From: Diaporthe sp. PMI_573
Taxonomy: Eukaryota; Ascomycota; Sordariomycetes; Diaporthales; Diaporthaceae
Length of the DNA: 64,000 nt
Direction: 5' to 3'
Assembly: GCA_021399435.1 (NCBI GenBank)
Contig: JAJTUP010000044.1
Coordinates: 310,001 to 374,000, forward strand
The notes below the pieces were generated by a model that was not told the origin of the DNA, did no database searches, and was given only the letters and a program-made list of their open reading frames with translations. This document shows positions 9,767 through 20,419 of this stretch, piece after piece; position 1 is the first letter of the stretch, and every line of letters begins with the position of its first letter. The position numbers were made by a program, and so were the translations under genes.

Positions 9767-10336
9767 ATGAAGCCAGCAGCAGCGCTTTTTACTGTGTCTA
9801 CGCTGACATGTACGACTTGCGCTCACCCTCATCGTTTCAGTCGACGGCATCACACAGCCCGTAGCAGTCTCCAACCCGAACTTTGCACTGAATGGGATGT
9901 CGTCTCTGCTCAGCCTTCCACTTCCCCTCCCTCAAACGCATCCAATAGTTCTGCGGGGCAACCAAAGCAGGGTATCGTCTATTCTGCGGCCACGGAAACC
10001 TCTTCTACTCTAGGTTCTGATTTTCAAACCGGTGATCTTACATATTACATGTTGGGGCTAGGTGCTTGCGGTGAGGACGATACCGGCAGGGATATGACTG
10101 CTAATATTGTCGCAATGTCAGCCGAGGTAATGGGCTTGCAGTCTAACGACAACCCTATGTGCGGTAGAAAGATTAAAATCTATAACCTCGCTAATGGAAA
10201 AGCATCCACGGGTGTTATCCGTGATAAATGTCCTGGTTGTGAGAAAGGGAGTATTGATGTGTCGCAGAAGTTGTTTGAGGAATTGGGCGACCTGGTGGAA
10301 GGCCGGATTGCAGTATCTTGGAATTGGATATCTTGA
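9767..10336 (+). CDS. Secreted double-psi beta-barrel (RlpA/expansin-like, Asp f 7-type) protein
   Basis: A single exon of 189 residues. A signal peptide-like start (about residues 1-19) is followed by a basic, then Ser/Pro/Asn-rich linker (20-87) and a C-terminal double-psi barrel (about 88-187). Barrel landmarks are GDLTYYMLGLGACGEDD, an MCGRKIKI strand, VIRDKCPGC and the SIDVSQKLFEELGD...GRIAVSW ending, as in fungal Asp f 7-like and expansin-like proteins. Cysteines at 101, 132, 155 and 158 are in the usual places. These proteins are extracellular and may bind cell-wall polysaccharide; no catalytic activity can be claimed. The ATG at 9767 gives the signal peptide. No neighbour suggests a pathway. 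Confidence 0.85.
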   Translation: MKPAAALFTVSTLTCTTCAHPHRFSRRHHTARSSLQPELCTEWDVVSAQPSTSPPSNASNSSAGQPKQGIVYSAATETSSTLGSDFQTGDLTYYMLGLGACGEDDTGRDMTANIVAMSAEVMGLQSNDNPMCGRKIKIYNLANGKASTGVIRDKCPGCEKGSIDVSQKLFEELGDLVEGRIAVSWNWIS

Positions 10337-10524
10337 ATAACTCGATTTCAAAATTCCTTCGTCAACCATTTTGGCCGCCCATAAATAACACAATACTCTA
10401 TGATTTACCCTATCTTTTATCTGTCCTATTCGATTTATTCATTCTTTTTGATAAAAAAACCATAGCACCCGTCGTTAAGAACCTCACTGAGGCCTGACCA
10501 GATTACCAGCCAACGGCTTTTTCG

Positions 10525-10925
10525 CTAGGTAGTGCCTTTTAGTTCTTTTGTGTTTTTCCTGTCCTTAATGAACTTCCATACCTCTGTCTCAATGCCCTTG
10601 ACCCTGTGCATCTCATCGACAAGTACCCAGCCCGGCCTAACCGGGAAGGACACGATCGAGTCATCTGTGTAGGTTATCGTGGGCCTGCTTTTGACAGTGT
10701 GAAGGCTGGCTGACGCTGGAGGAACCATGAAAATTGAATCGGGTGTCTGTGCCTGCCTGAGCCTCTCCGGCTCTTTGAACAAGATCCTGGGGTAGTCTCT
10801 CGGCCTTGCCCCATTGTAAGCACAAATGGCACGATGGCCTCGCGGTGGTGCCTTGATTCGGTCGTTGACCCCGTGGGTGGCCAAACAGTATCTTCGCATC
10901 GCGGCGCAGTGTACAGTTGGTCCAA
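10525..10925 (-). pseudogene. SNF2/DEAH-type helicase fragment
   Basis: The minus-strand frame contains TYTDDSIVSFPVRPGWVLVD followed by EMHRVKG, a Walker B/motif II DEMH box of the kind found in SNF2-like ATPases, then a WKFIKDRKNTKELKGTT stretch before a stop. There is no Walker A motif or helicase C domain around it, and the upstream part looks garbled. I take it as a relic of a fungal SNF2-like protein rather than a gene. Confidence 0.45.
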
Positions 10926-11687
10926 CCCTATAGGCTGGTATCTCCGGGAAACTGCCTTGCTAGACTTGTGATTTTCGTCGCGTCCAAGGCGCAGAAGGAA
11001 GCCCAGGACTATCCCCGAGGATGCTGGGGTGGCCCTGCTCGTCAGTGACCGAAGACGGTCCTCTCGCGACCTCCTGACGTCTCACAAATGATGCAGTGTG
11101 AAATGTAGATGGCGGCTATAAAATCACCCCGAGTGGCTGCTGGTCGTTTGCCCAGCCGGTCAAGAACTATGCACATCTGCCTGTCGAGCCGCAGGAATAT
11201 CCTAAGTATGGTGCTTTTGGATGGTGACCAGTGGCTTGACAATGCTATTGCACCAGTGGCTGAATGTCGTTCGGATTATAAAAAGGCTCGATCTCCCTCC
11301 TTTTATCAGTCTGACTGTGATATGGCAGAGCCTCTCTACTACCTAACTTAACCTGCTTGACCAATTATCAAACCAAACTCATCAATATGGACCTCGAGGA
11401 AAGCCGTATAGGCTCTCAAACCTCAGATTGTGCATATACATTGCGTCAGATCCTAACCGGCAAGGAAAAACAATGATACGGGACGAAGGTAGTAATAGAA
11501 CGCCTACGTGACCAACCAACCATTGCCGTTGCCTCCCAACTCCGGTTGGAAGCCACTCTCCATGCCGATGGTTCCTCTACTCCGACCAATCAAGTAACAA
11601 GATGCCTACTGGCGCCGGCTATGTCGCAGGGCTTGGTCCGTACAGTCCAGATGGACTCTTTAACGCCCGAAAACACGACAAACTGGT
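10926..11687. other. Intergenic
   Basis: I see no supported gene. Weak open frames lack signatures. The sequence just before 11688 is probably decayed upstream sequence of the pogo-type fragment that follows. Confidence 0.4.
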
Positions 11688-11945
11688 GTGAATGATACTC
11701 AAGAGGATCAATTGGTAATGTTTTTAATCAATCAAAGCAGTCTGGGCCACGCCTTGACCCGATGGGAAACAAGGGCTCTGGCAGCCCGGCTGGCCTACCC
11801 TAATCAAGACCACCCTCTGCTGGGGAGGAAGTGGCTCAGGCACTTCCTCCTTCGTCACCCTATTCTTCAAAGCCGTAAGTATCAGCAGGCTAAAGCTAAG
11901 CGGCTTCGAGCAGCGACGAAGGAGAATCTTAGCTCGTGGTTCTCG
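11688..11945 (+). pseudogene. pogo/Tigger-type transposase N-terminal fragment (HTH)
   Basis: The frame reads EDQLVMFLINQSSLGHALTR, then WETRALAARLA, GRKWLRHFLLRHP and a KYQQAKAKRLRAATKENL stretch. This is the CENP-B/Tc5-type helix-turn-helix found at the N-terminus of fungal pogo-like transposases. It ends abruptly at about 11945 (SSWF), after which homology is lost; the DDE domain is absent. A sister fragment at 28013-28440 ends at the same motif (GSWF), which suggests a common truncation point. Confidence 0.65.
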
Positions 11946-12266
11946 AAGACAAGATGCACCTCCAAAATCACGCCGAGGCAGTCCATGGCATCAGATCACA
12001 TGTTGTCAAGAGGTGATATTTTAGATAGTGCCACTCGCTGCAATCGAATTACGTGCCTGGATTCATGGTATTGATTTTGTTTTGGGTGCATTGATGTGTG
12101 AGATCACCGAGCCGCCTGTAGTTCGCAGAGGCCCGGCGGGAGGCTTACAGTAGCCGGCGTTGCCCAGGCGACCCCACCATGCAGTAGCACCCACCCGTCC
12201 CCAAAACTGATCTGCGCGCCGTCATCACGCGTTGCTCTTCTCCCTCGCAACAATAAACATCTGACC

Positions 12267-13850
12267 ATGAGCACATGGCGAGTTCAAAAGGCGCGCAAAC
12301 TGCAAGCGCGGGTGCACACCTGGCTTGCCGACGTACAAGAAGAAGATCTACATTCAATTCCGAAATACCAACACAGTTGCCCCAAGATGCTTCCGAGCAC
12401 GCCGCCCGAAAGCCACGCCTCGTCGGCCAGCCGAGTCGACCAGGTGGAAGACGCACTCGACTCCCTAGAACTAGGGCGTCCCCCATCGTCAGCATCCACC
12501 CCAGCCGAATTCGAGCCACCGAAGAAACGAGCACGCCAGGACCCAACCCCTCCGAACCAAGACCAAGAATGGACACCCAGGGGAGTTCAGTACCGCCGGC
12601 CGGCGCTTCGAGCTGTCTCGCCCGACCCTCGACGTCGCAGCCCCAGCCCAATCAAGTCCATAGCGGATCTTGACCGACTCGAAAAGCCTGTCTTTATCAC
12701 CGAGGCAGAGTCCAGCTCGACCATCCCGCCTGATGCTGTAGACCTCTTCGAATCTCTTCAAGATATCAGCCAATTCGACCAATTTATCCCAGAAGATATC
12801 CGAGAGGAGTTCACCAGCCAGCTCGACGGCTCTGAGAAAATTAAGGACAGGTTTTTCACGAAGTCTGCAGTAATTGGAGCGGACGGGAGCAAAGAGGACC
12901 TGTTAGGAGATCTTCAGGAAATACGCAGGATCTATTTTGAAGCCCAGGAGTCCTCCCAGTTGTGCAGACACGAAGCGGCGTGGAACTCGGCGGTTCACCA
13001 TCCCCTCCTCACCTTGGCCTTTAACGACCGCGGTGGCAAAGAGCTTGGGCAGCGCGCCAGGGCCCGCGTGGAGAACATCACAAGTGCTACCATTGCTGGG
13101 GATTGCGTACCGCGCTGGTCAGGCAGCCGTAACGATAGCGCTTCGGCCGGAGTGTGGTCTGTCAGCCAGAGCACAGTCAGCAGCACGAGCAGCATCGAAG
13201 AGGACCCTTTTACTCTGGCCCAATACACGACGGCCAAATACTTGGATAGCACGAGCCATAGCAAGGCCGGCTCTAAGAAGGTCGACTTTGCGGTGGTCCT
13301 CGTGCCTCCGCCCGACTCCGTCCTCCAAAACAACATACAAACCGTCCTCCACCTCCTTGACATGGCCCCTCTACTCTCCCGCTCTATTAGCCCATCTACG
13401 TACATGCCCCTCATCAAGTCCCCGATTGCGATTGCAGTGGAAACAAAGACGGTGACTGCAAGCCGGAATCCCCTCGTCCAGCTTGGCTTGATCGCAGCTG
13501 CTGTCCACCGGCGTCTGCACACCCTGCCCGTCACGAAAGCAGCTGGTGCATCTCCAGTAACGAAGACAAGTATGCTTGTCACACTCCCTTTGATTGCCGT
13601 CACAAATCACCGGTGGGAGCTATATTTTGGCTGCGACCGTGGTGACAAAATCGTGTGTACTCCCCGTCCTGTCATGTCCCGGCCCCCCAAAATCGCACTG
13701 ACTGATTGCTAGGAGCTCATCGGACCGCTTGGGATCGGCTCCACTGCATCACTCGTCAAGAGTTATATGCTTCTGGCTTGCCTACGTCTCCTCAAGGTTT
13801 GGGTGCAAGAGGTGTTCCAGTCAGCATTTGCGCAATGGATATGTATATAA
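12267..13850 (+). CDS. Fungal PD-(D/E)XK nuclease-like protein (two exons)
   Basis: Exon 1 (12267-13652) encodes 462 residues. A 60-nt intron (13653-13712: GTGTGT donor, CTGAC branch site, CTAG acceptor) leads in phase to exon 2 (13713-13850), total 507 residues. The N-terminus (WLADVQ) and Pro/Ser/Arg-rich region to about 135 are typical of the fungal family. The C-terminal nuclease-like fold shows D340 (KKVDFAVVLV), E392-x-K394 (IAVETKT) and Q405 (NPLVQLG), the D...ExK...Q pattern of PD-(D/E)XK enzymes. Exon 2 supplies the conserved ELIGPLGIGSTASLVKSYML ending. Function is unknown; the family is multi-copy in plant-associated ascomycetes. All candidate catalytic residues are present. A second, broken member lies at 37848-38341. 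Confidence 0.75.
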
Positions 13851-14835
13851 TCCATTACATTGATGTCATCTAATGAGTACTCAGTCGAAAGTTTCCAGCA
13901 ACCGATCCAATGCGCAAATTAATAGTCTTCATGGCGAAGTCTTCAGCGATGAGACTCTTCGCTACGCTTTTAAACGCCCGCCAGTTCTTACTTTCGGTCG
14001 GTCCCGAAGCCCTGAGAATAACTTCGGCACGTGGGGTAAAGTGGGTGTACCCGGGCGTGACATCAGCCGCGGCGAGATATTTTACGGAAATGTCGAGGCG
14101 TCGAGGAAATGTAACAAGTTGAATCGCCAGTATCCATCCTCAAATCATGAAGAATCTGTCGTGATTATTACATCAAGATTAAGCTCCAGAAAACCCAGGA
14201 GTGCGATAGATATTTGCTTGAATGTCTTCAACTCGGATCTGTGTATCCGGATTTGTCTTGCGTTGTGCCGCGGTGTGGAATCCAACTCGAAAATGTAAAC
14301 CTCAGACAGGCCTCCTACTTGGAGCGGCCAATTGTAGGCAGGAGAGGAAATTAAATTAGGCGTGCAGAGCAAGCGGGGTTGGAGGTGGTGTTGGAAGTTT
14401 TGCAGGTTCCCCTCAACTGCAGGGATGACAGGGCTGTAAAACAGGGCGATGAGGCCACCAAAGGTGGCCATGCATTGGGCTAAATTGTAGGCGAACACAG
14501 GGCACAACACAAGGCTAAACGCAAGGCAGATATTAGTGCGGCAGAGCCGCACAAAGACGTCCTGCACATAGCTATATGATGAAGCTGCTTTTCATGTATT
14601 ATTGAGAACAAGCTACATACATGCAACATCGCATTTTGGAAGAATTGACACATCTTCATCATTGCACCCAACAAACCTGTTTCCTGTGCTATCTCACAAC
14701 AGGTGGTGGGCGGCGAAAGCGTCGGTGCAACGCTGGCCCCAAAAAGACATTGTTGCCGATTTCAAACGCGAGGTCAGGCATCAGTTTATTTCAGCATATA
14801 CTCAAGATGGGTCATATACGAAAAGTACAACATCA
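13851..14835. other. Intergenic with dispersed repeat copy
   Basis: No gene is supported. The stretch includes the 14244-14335 dispersed repeat. The 3' flank of the KMT6 gene starts at 14835. Confidence 0.5.
14244..14335. repeat. Dispersed repeat, copy 2
   Basis: Same-orientation match to 8801-8887, with a few substitutions and small gaps. It lies about 0.4 kb downstream of the PD-(D/E)XK gene. Confidence 0.75.
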
Positions 14836-17778
14836 CTACGAGTCGGGATCCCAGCCGCGCGTGGCCTGCTTCTTTCGCTTGCGGCCCCCCCGCACTCCAG
14901 AGGCAGTCCCACCCCTCCTAGGTTTGTACGTCCGTCCCGGCCGGAAGTCCTCATCGTCCTCGTCGTCTTTCTCGTCTTTGATGATGGTCTCGCCTGATGA
15001 AACCTCGTCTTCCTCATCCATAACGGGTCTCGGCGCCTTCTTGGTCCCGTTGGTGGTAACCCTCAGGCTCCCTCGCCCCCTGCCTCGACTCGCGAGACCG
15101 CGGCCACCACGACCCCTAAGAGTGTCGCCGCGCTTTGGTCGAGTGTTTTCACCTTGAGACTCGACAAGCTTCTTGGTGAGGTTGGGGAAGTTTTCTCCGT
15201 AGTTGAAGAAAAGCTCCTCGCCCGCCTTGATATCGCGCTGCGCCTTGAACTTGATGCGGTAGTCGCCATTCACGAACAATATTTGGGGCACGGTATTAAC
15301 CAGTTTCTTTCCTACCTTGTCATACTCAGAAGCGTGGTTGATGTAGCGGCTGAGGTTGCCATATATGGCCGCGTCAACCCAGATGCCTTCGTCGTCCAGG
15401 AGCGTGAACAAGTAGCTGCTGTGTTTGGAGTCGTCGAAAACGTTGCCGCGTCGTGCTTCTCTACGTACGCCCTCGTCGTGCGAGATCAACTCCCCAAGAT
15501 ACTCGATGACGAATTCATCCTGAACGATGTTCTCTGCTGTGAATAGTCCATATCCGCAACCCTCAATTTGAGACTCGCCAAGCAGAACAGTCTTGGAGAC
15601 GCCACGCTGGAGAGCTACATTTTGGCAGCCAAAGGAGTGCAATTCGGCATCGCGGGCGTTCTTGGGGTCTGCCCGATCGAAAGCGCCACATCCCTGGCAG
15701 AGAACTGGGTCGCATTCCCTGTTGAGCTGAACACAGATACAAGGCTTGCCTTCCTTTGACTGCAGACAGGTCTCACCCTCGGCTTCACACGCGCAACCTG
15801 TAAACTTGTAGGCGCAAATCTCGGCTGTGCAACGGCAGAAGCGTTCACATAGAAGCTTTGCATCAACACATGGGCAACCCTTGCCGCAGGAGCCAATATG
15901 TGTGCACGGATCCTTGACTTCAAGGCGGGTGAAATCGTGTGCGTTCAGGTGGTCTCGCCAATCTCGTTTGAGCTCCTTTCGGTGATGATCGTACCAATCC
16001 AACAGTTTGGTCTTTGGTGGTCTGGCAACAGGCGTTCCAAGGTCGTAGAGTGACTCGTAGTTGTCTAATCCAAGTTGACCTTGTTTCCTATACACGTCAC
16101 AACACGGCCGTCCCAGTAAGGTTGAAACAAGGCAAGGCAGATTCGTACAGAGGCTTGCTCGCGCAGCCGAAGCAGCATGAAGACCCTGGAGGAGTGCGAC
16201 TTCGGCGTCGGTCCAGGGTTCCACGTCAGCGTTGATGTTGCCAGTCCTGTAATCATGCCAGCAGGAGTTTCGACAACGAGCGGGTGCCCTGTCTGCAGAG
16301 TCCTTAGGGTCCCGCGGGTTCTTGGCCATGTTCTGTCTCATCAAGCCGCCAAATCCTCCTATCAAGTGAACACCAAGGGGTCGCCGCTGGTTGTCACGGT
16401 CATATTCACCGTGCTCACACGAGTGAGAGTAGCAGTGCAAGCAGCCCAGGATGGTGTACGTAAGCAAGTTGCTCTCGACCATTTCCAATATCCGTTGTAC
16501 CCCCTTTGATTTGGAGTCTGGCTTTTCGTCCTTCAGCAGCTTCTTGTTTTCGACGGCGGCCTCAACGGTCTCATCATGGGCGAGCACGTCTTTCAGCGTG
16601 AGCTCCGTGTGCTTCCACAAGCGGTTAAAAGCTTCCGTGAACATCTCCGCGGTATTAGTGGCGCGGGATGAGCCCACTTCGTCAAGTCTGTGAATCATTA
16701 TATTCTTTTGTTGCGGCGTTATCTTGTCGTTGAGGTCAGGCTGTGTGGCCATGTAACGGAGGAGGGTCGACTTGCTGCAGTTGTCTAAGCCAAGTTTTGC
16801 TACCCAATGATCGATGTAGAGCGAGATTTCGGCTGCGATTTCTTCCTTAAGCCCATTTCTTACTCTGTCGCTCCTATTCAGAGACGTCACATTGAATCCG
16901 GACTGGGCATCCATCGCCTCAAGCTCCTCTGTCCACCGTGTATAGCGCTCCTCCTCGTTGTCCTTCATGTCGCGCAGGTGCGGGATGAATTTGAGCATCG
17001 TGTTCGGGGTTAGAATATTCCTCGAGATCTCCACGTGGTGAAATTTGTATCCCGGGACTCGTGGCTTGTCGGATTTGATGCAGACGACCTCATAAGCCAA
17101 CTTCTTTCTCCTAGAACTGGCGCAAGTATCTTTAGAGCCGTGCGTCTTCAGATAAATTTTCATAGTGCCATCCTGCGACCTCTCATTTGGCAGCGGTGAG
17201 AGTTTGATGTCTGCCAGATGTGCAGTCAAACTTATGTGCCGTCGTCCTGGTGCCTTCTGTAGGGCAGTAGTCCGCAAATTATAGTTGACAAGCTTGGAAT
17301 GATTCCAGTCAAGCTCATTTGACAAGTCGAAGAGGGCGTGCTTGATCTTTTCCACATTCCAATTGTTCTCAAAGGGAGTTTGAAATGGTGGATTAATCTT
17401 AGCCAACTGATGTATCTCGCCATTTCTGCTTGGCTGTGGCGTGTAACTGGGATGATCCAACAGAGTACCTGAGCTTGGAGATAGATCGCCTAGTGAAGAA
17501 TCGCTGACTCTGTGGCTCTTTGCTGACGAGGACTCCGGCTTTGTGGGCTTGATTGGGATCGCTTTCAGCTGGACCATTGAGCGGGACGCCGACGGCTTGT
17601 TCGAGCGAGAAGTTGGCCCTGGAACGGCATTGCTATGCAGAGCTGATGGATCATGTAGTTCATAACGGTTATCTGAGAACTTAAACTGTGCTAAAGCGTT
17701 GGCCCCTATATGTTGTGCGGGTGTATGGCTGGGTGCCATGTCATCATCACCGTCACCTGTAAGGTCGATGAGATCCAT
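14836..17778 (-). CDS. KMT6: EZH2/E(z)-type histone H3K27 methyltransferase
   Basis: One long exon. The first in-frame ATG is at 17778, giving 980 residues. An N-terminal MDLIDLTGDGDDD stretch looks like a SUMO-interaction motif. A cysteine-rich pre-SET/CXC region (about 625-700, many CxC and CxCxxC units) precedes the SET domain (about 729-862), with GCGYGLF, YLGELIS, NLSRYINHAS and ELFFNYGENF, the last carrying the catalytic-site tyrosine. This order is diagnostic of the PRC2 catalytic subunit (KMT6 in Fusarium, SET-7 in Neurospora), which trimethylates H3K27 with partners equivalent to EED and SUZ12. A fungal-specific tail follows: RGRGG repeats, an acidic block (DEEDE, DEKDDEDDED) and a basic end (GGRKRKKQ). 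No disabling change is seen. It sits alone between repeats. Confidence 0.93.
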   Translation of the reverse strand: MDLIDLTGDGDDDMAPSHTPAQHIGANALAQFKFSDNRYELHDPSALHSNAVPGPTSRSNKPSASRSMVQLKAIPIKPTKPESSSAKSHRVSDSSLGDLSPSSGTLLDHPSYTPQPSRNGEIHQLAKINPPFQTPFENNWNVEKIKHALFDLSNELDWNHSKLVNYNLRTTALQKAPGRRHISLTAHLADIKLSPLPNERSQDGTMKIYLKTHGSKDTCASSRRKKLAYEVVCIKSDKPRVPGYKFHHVEISRNILTPNTMLKFIPHLRDMKDNEEERYTRWTEELEAMDAQSGFNVTSLNRSDRVRNGLKEEIAAEISLYIDHWVAKLGLDNCSKSTLLRYMATQPDLNDKITPQQKNIMIHRLDEVGSSRATNTAEMFTEAFNRLWKHTELTLKDVLAHDETVEAAVENKKLLKDEKPDSKSKGVQRILEMVESNLLTYTILGCLHCYSHSCEHGEYDRDNQRRPLGVHLIGGFGGLMRQNMAKNPRDPKDSADRAPARCRNSCWHDYRTGNINADVEPWTDAEVALLQGLHAASAARASLCTNLPCLVSTLLGRPCCDVYRKQGQLGLDNYESLYDLGTPVARPPKTKLLDWYDHHRKELKRDWRDHLNAHDFTRLEVKDPCTHIGSCGKGCPCVDAKLLCERFCRCTAEICAYKFTGCACEAEGETCLQSKEGKPCICVQLNRECDPVLCQGCGAFDRADPKNARDAELHSFGCQNVALQRGVSKTVLLGESQIEGCGYGLFTAENIVQDEFVIEYLGELISHDEGVRREARRGNVFDDSKHSSYLFTLLDDEGIWVDAAIYGNLSRYINHASEYDKVGKKLVNTVPQILFVNGDYRIKFKAQRDIKAGEELFFNYGENFPNLTKKLVESQGENTRPKRGDTLRGRGGRGLASRGRGRGSLRVTTNGTKKAPRPVMDEEDEVSSGETIIKDEKDDEDDEDFRPGRTYKPRRGGTASGVRGGRKRKKQATRGWDPDS

Positions 17779-19227
17779 CAGAGCCGATTCAGCCAGATTC
17801 AATCAGCACTTGAGAAGCTCTCGGAAGTAACCGTGGCCTTCAAAAGCAGGCGCTTTGGATGGCTTGCTGAGGGTTAAATAGCCCGTCATGGGCCTCAGGC
17901 TAGTGGAACCGTGCGTGGACTGTGGGAAGATTTTGCCAGACCTCAGGTTCAGAGGACGATGCTTGATCGGAATTCGAGCTTTTCGAATCGAATATGGTGG
18001 TTTTGTGTTGAGAGATGTGATACCAAACAATTCTGGGCCGTACTAGGACGACCAGGCTGGAGTATCGGATTTGCTGGCGCGCATACGGCAGGTTGGAGGA
18101 ACGAGAGTCGAGACGATCTGTAAGCTAAGAAACACACAGGCATGGGCTTTCCTGCTTTCCAAATCAGAGACTAAGTGACTGCTCCGTATGGTAGGAGTGC
18201 TACTGGCCTGACGATGGAAATGGTTGGAAAGAAAGCCAAGTAGGCACGACGGGCAACTTCACTCCCCTGGATCGGGCAGATATTCCTAAGGCTTAGAGAC
18301 AGTGTTGACCTGATGTTGGTACAGTATGAGCTTGAACGGCGCAGCCTTCTGACTCAGGCAAGTCGCGTCAGACGCAGGCAGGTACAGAGGCAGGTGCAGG
18401 TGAGAGGTTATTAAGGTTTGCCCATATACGCGTACCCTGCAACCGCGCTTTGTTTTGAACCAATGCGGGTTGTAGTTACACCCCACGTCAGGCCCGTCGG
18501 TTCTTGCATCCGCTATGCGCGCCAAGCCATATTGGAAATACTCCGGCCTACCTATTTCAGATCAGGGCTTGATTGGTTATACATTGTCCGTCTGGATCTG
18601 CCGGGATGGTTCCATTGTTTGCTATGTAGCTGCATATGCATGTTTCGCCTGCCTGTGCCATTGACTACTCGCCGCAATCGAGAGTTGAATGATGGCTGCC
18701 CGGGCCCCGGACATGAGCTAGCAGGGCACGGAGCACCATGCCTGCGCTGGTCTGGTCAGTCAGAACCCAGCCATGGCCCCAGGCCCCTGTGATGGGTTTT
18801 ATGCTTTTTGGCAGGTCTGTGGGGAGCGATTGCGAAGGTCGATCAACGTCGTTTGTCTGTACATGGGGTAATTCAAGGCTCAGATTACCCTGGCGATGAC
18901 ACCGCTCGACGTTCGCGGAGGACTCAATTTGCAGGGTGCACATACACACAAGCCTCGCAATCAATCCATTTGAATCCACAATGGATCAACTCAATGGATC
19001 CATCGTCCATTCAATGCATTCCATCGTGAACCAAAATATGAATCAATCCATCCATCCGAAATCACGGTGGGTTTATGTGGATTGATTCGAGTGGATTCGT
19101 TGGCACTTGGCAGGATATGAGACCGAGGTAACTGGTGGTGGGCGCACCGGCTATCATCCAATAGGACCCCCAGAAACAACTAGCTGGGGAATTACGAGGC
19201 TAGGTTGACCATTCAGCAGGCGCCAAA
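17779..19227. other. Intergenic upstream of KMT6, with ATCCA-rich inverted repeats
   Basis: No gene is supported. It should contain the KMT6 promoter. At 18956-19098 the sequence is crowded with AATCCA and its complement TGGATT, giving overlapping inverted repeats that resemble the sub-terminal ends of fungal hAT or MITE elements, but no clean target duplication was found. Confidence 0.5.
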
Positions 19228-19614
19228 CAGTGGGGTCTTCGTGCGAATTTTTGTCGCGTCGACAATTGCGAATTCTACGATCGCATCCATGGGACAGATG
19301 TCCGAATCCTCAGCTTCGCAGTCATCGCCTACCGGCCAGGCAACAGAGCTGGAGCAGTTCTTACGGACTTCGACTGTGCGATGACGCGATCTGGTGCTGC
19401 CGAACCTTGACTCACTCCTGTCTGTTATGCGGCACCCGAAACCTTGCAGCACGGTGGTACTGTGCACAGTGATGTGTGGTCCCTCGGAGTAGTGATGTTG
19501 TACGTGACGAGACGCGTCGCCCTGCCTGGGACGACGGAACATGTACCTAGACCCATCCCTCGGACAAGCACATTAAAACAAATCCACGCACGTGTGTCAT
19601 ACAACGAAATATAA
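19228..19614 (+). pseudogene. Protein kinase domain relic
   Basis: One frame carries several kinase landmarks in order. AVIAYRPGN is followed by GAVLTDFDCAM (DFG-loop position), then CYAAPETLQHGGTVHSDVW (APE motif) and SLGVVMLYVTRR (subdomain IX). An in-frame TGA at 19408-19410 splits it, and the N-lobe and remainder of the C-lobe are missing. The fragment is short and is best called a decayed kinase copy. I cannot assign a subfamily. Confidence 0.55.
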
Positions 19615-20419
19615 CAGCACCGTATCTCGATGATTCGTTTCCAAGCCATGAATGGCATTTTGTTTAAGCAATAGCTCATATGCTGTAATGTATATAAGTA
19701 GTCCTCACTCGGAATTTAAATGAATTCTGTAAGTTAAAATAGTACAAACCGATACAGGAGTCTTAGAAGTACGGTCCGTCGGGTGACGTTCTAAATCACT
19801 TTTGACAGGATAATGTACTTGCACGAATATTGTCATCACACCGGGTTGCGGCTCCTCCATTCTGCAGGCTGATGTTAATCTTTGAGCTTCGAGGGACTTG
19901 TGAACCTATGTACTTTTCTTTTCCACTCGACCAATTAAGTGCAAATACCGCTTATTTTGTGTAGAAATCGTGTGTGAATAGTGACATACGCGTGTGCAGC
20001 TCCCGACCTTGCAGGACTGCTTTCCACCCTCCCCTGGCTCTTCGTGTATTCATCCTGCTGTGTGCGTGCTCCATGGTAGTTGAACCAGACCCGCGCGCAC
20101 TTATCCTTGCCCTCCCGACTGGCTTATCAAATCTAAGACAAGATGACTTGCCTTACAGTAGAAGGCGTATTGGGTGTCGCTAAATTTTTAGTTAACTTTG
20201 TTAAGGACTGCGGGGTCAGCCTGTGGCGTATGTGGCTTTGAGGGGTGCCATTGTATCCGGAAAGTACATAAGGGAGTAACACCCTAACTGAACAGTCCCT
20301 AACTGCTACAGTGGTCCAACCACCGCAGTCTCCCTAAGTTACATAAGGTAACCTGGCCCCGTCTCTCGGCTCCGCCATTCCCATTCTTCTCACCAGCGCT
20401 TTTCGTGTCAGCCGTAATC
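19615..20419. other. Intergenic / 5' flank of the Tc1-type element
   Basis: No gene is supported. Near the element, 20300-20340 contains a short palindrome (GTGGTCCAACCAC), but I could not match it to an inverted copy at the other end, so the left terminus of the element is undefined. Confidence 0.4.

Noticed and set aside
13873..14298. 141-codon plus-strand frame after the PD-(D/E)XK gene
   Set aside because: Its end lies in the dispersed repeat and the rest lacks conserved features.
14621..15157. 178-codon plus-strand frame over the KMT6 3' end
   Set aside because: Complement of the basic/acidic KMT6 tail; the minus-strand reading is a clear SET protein.
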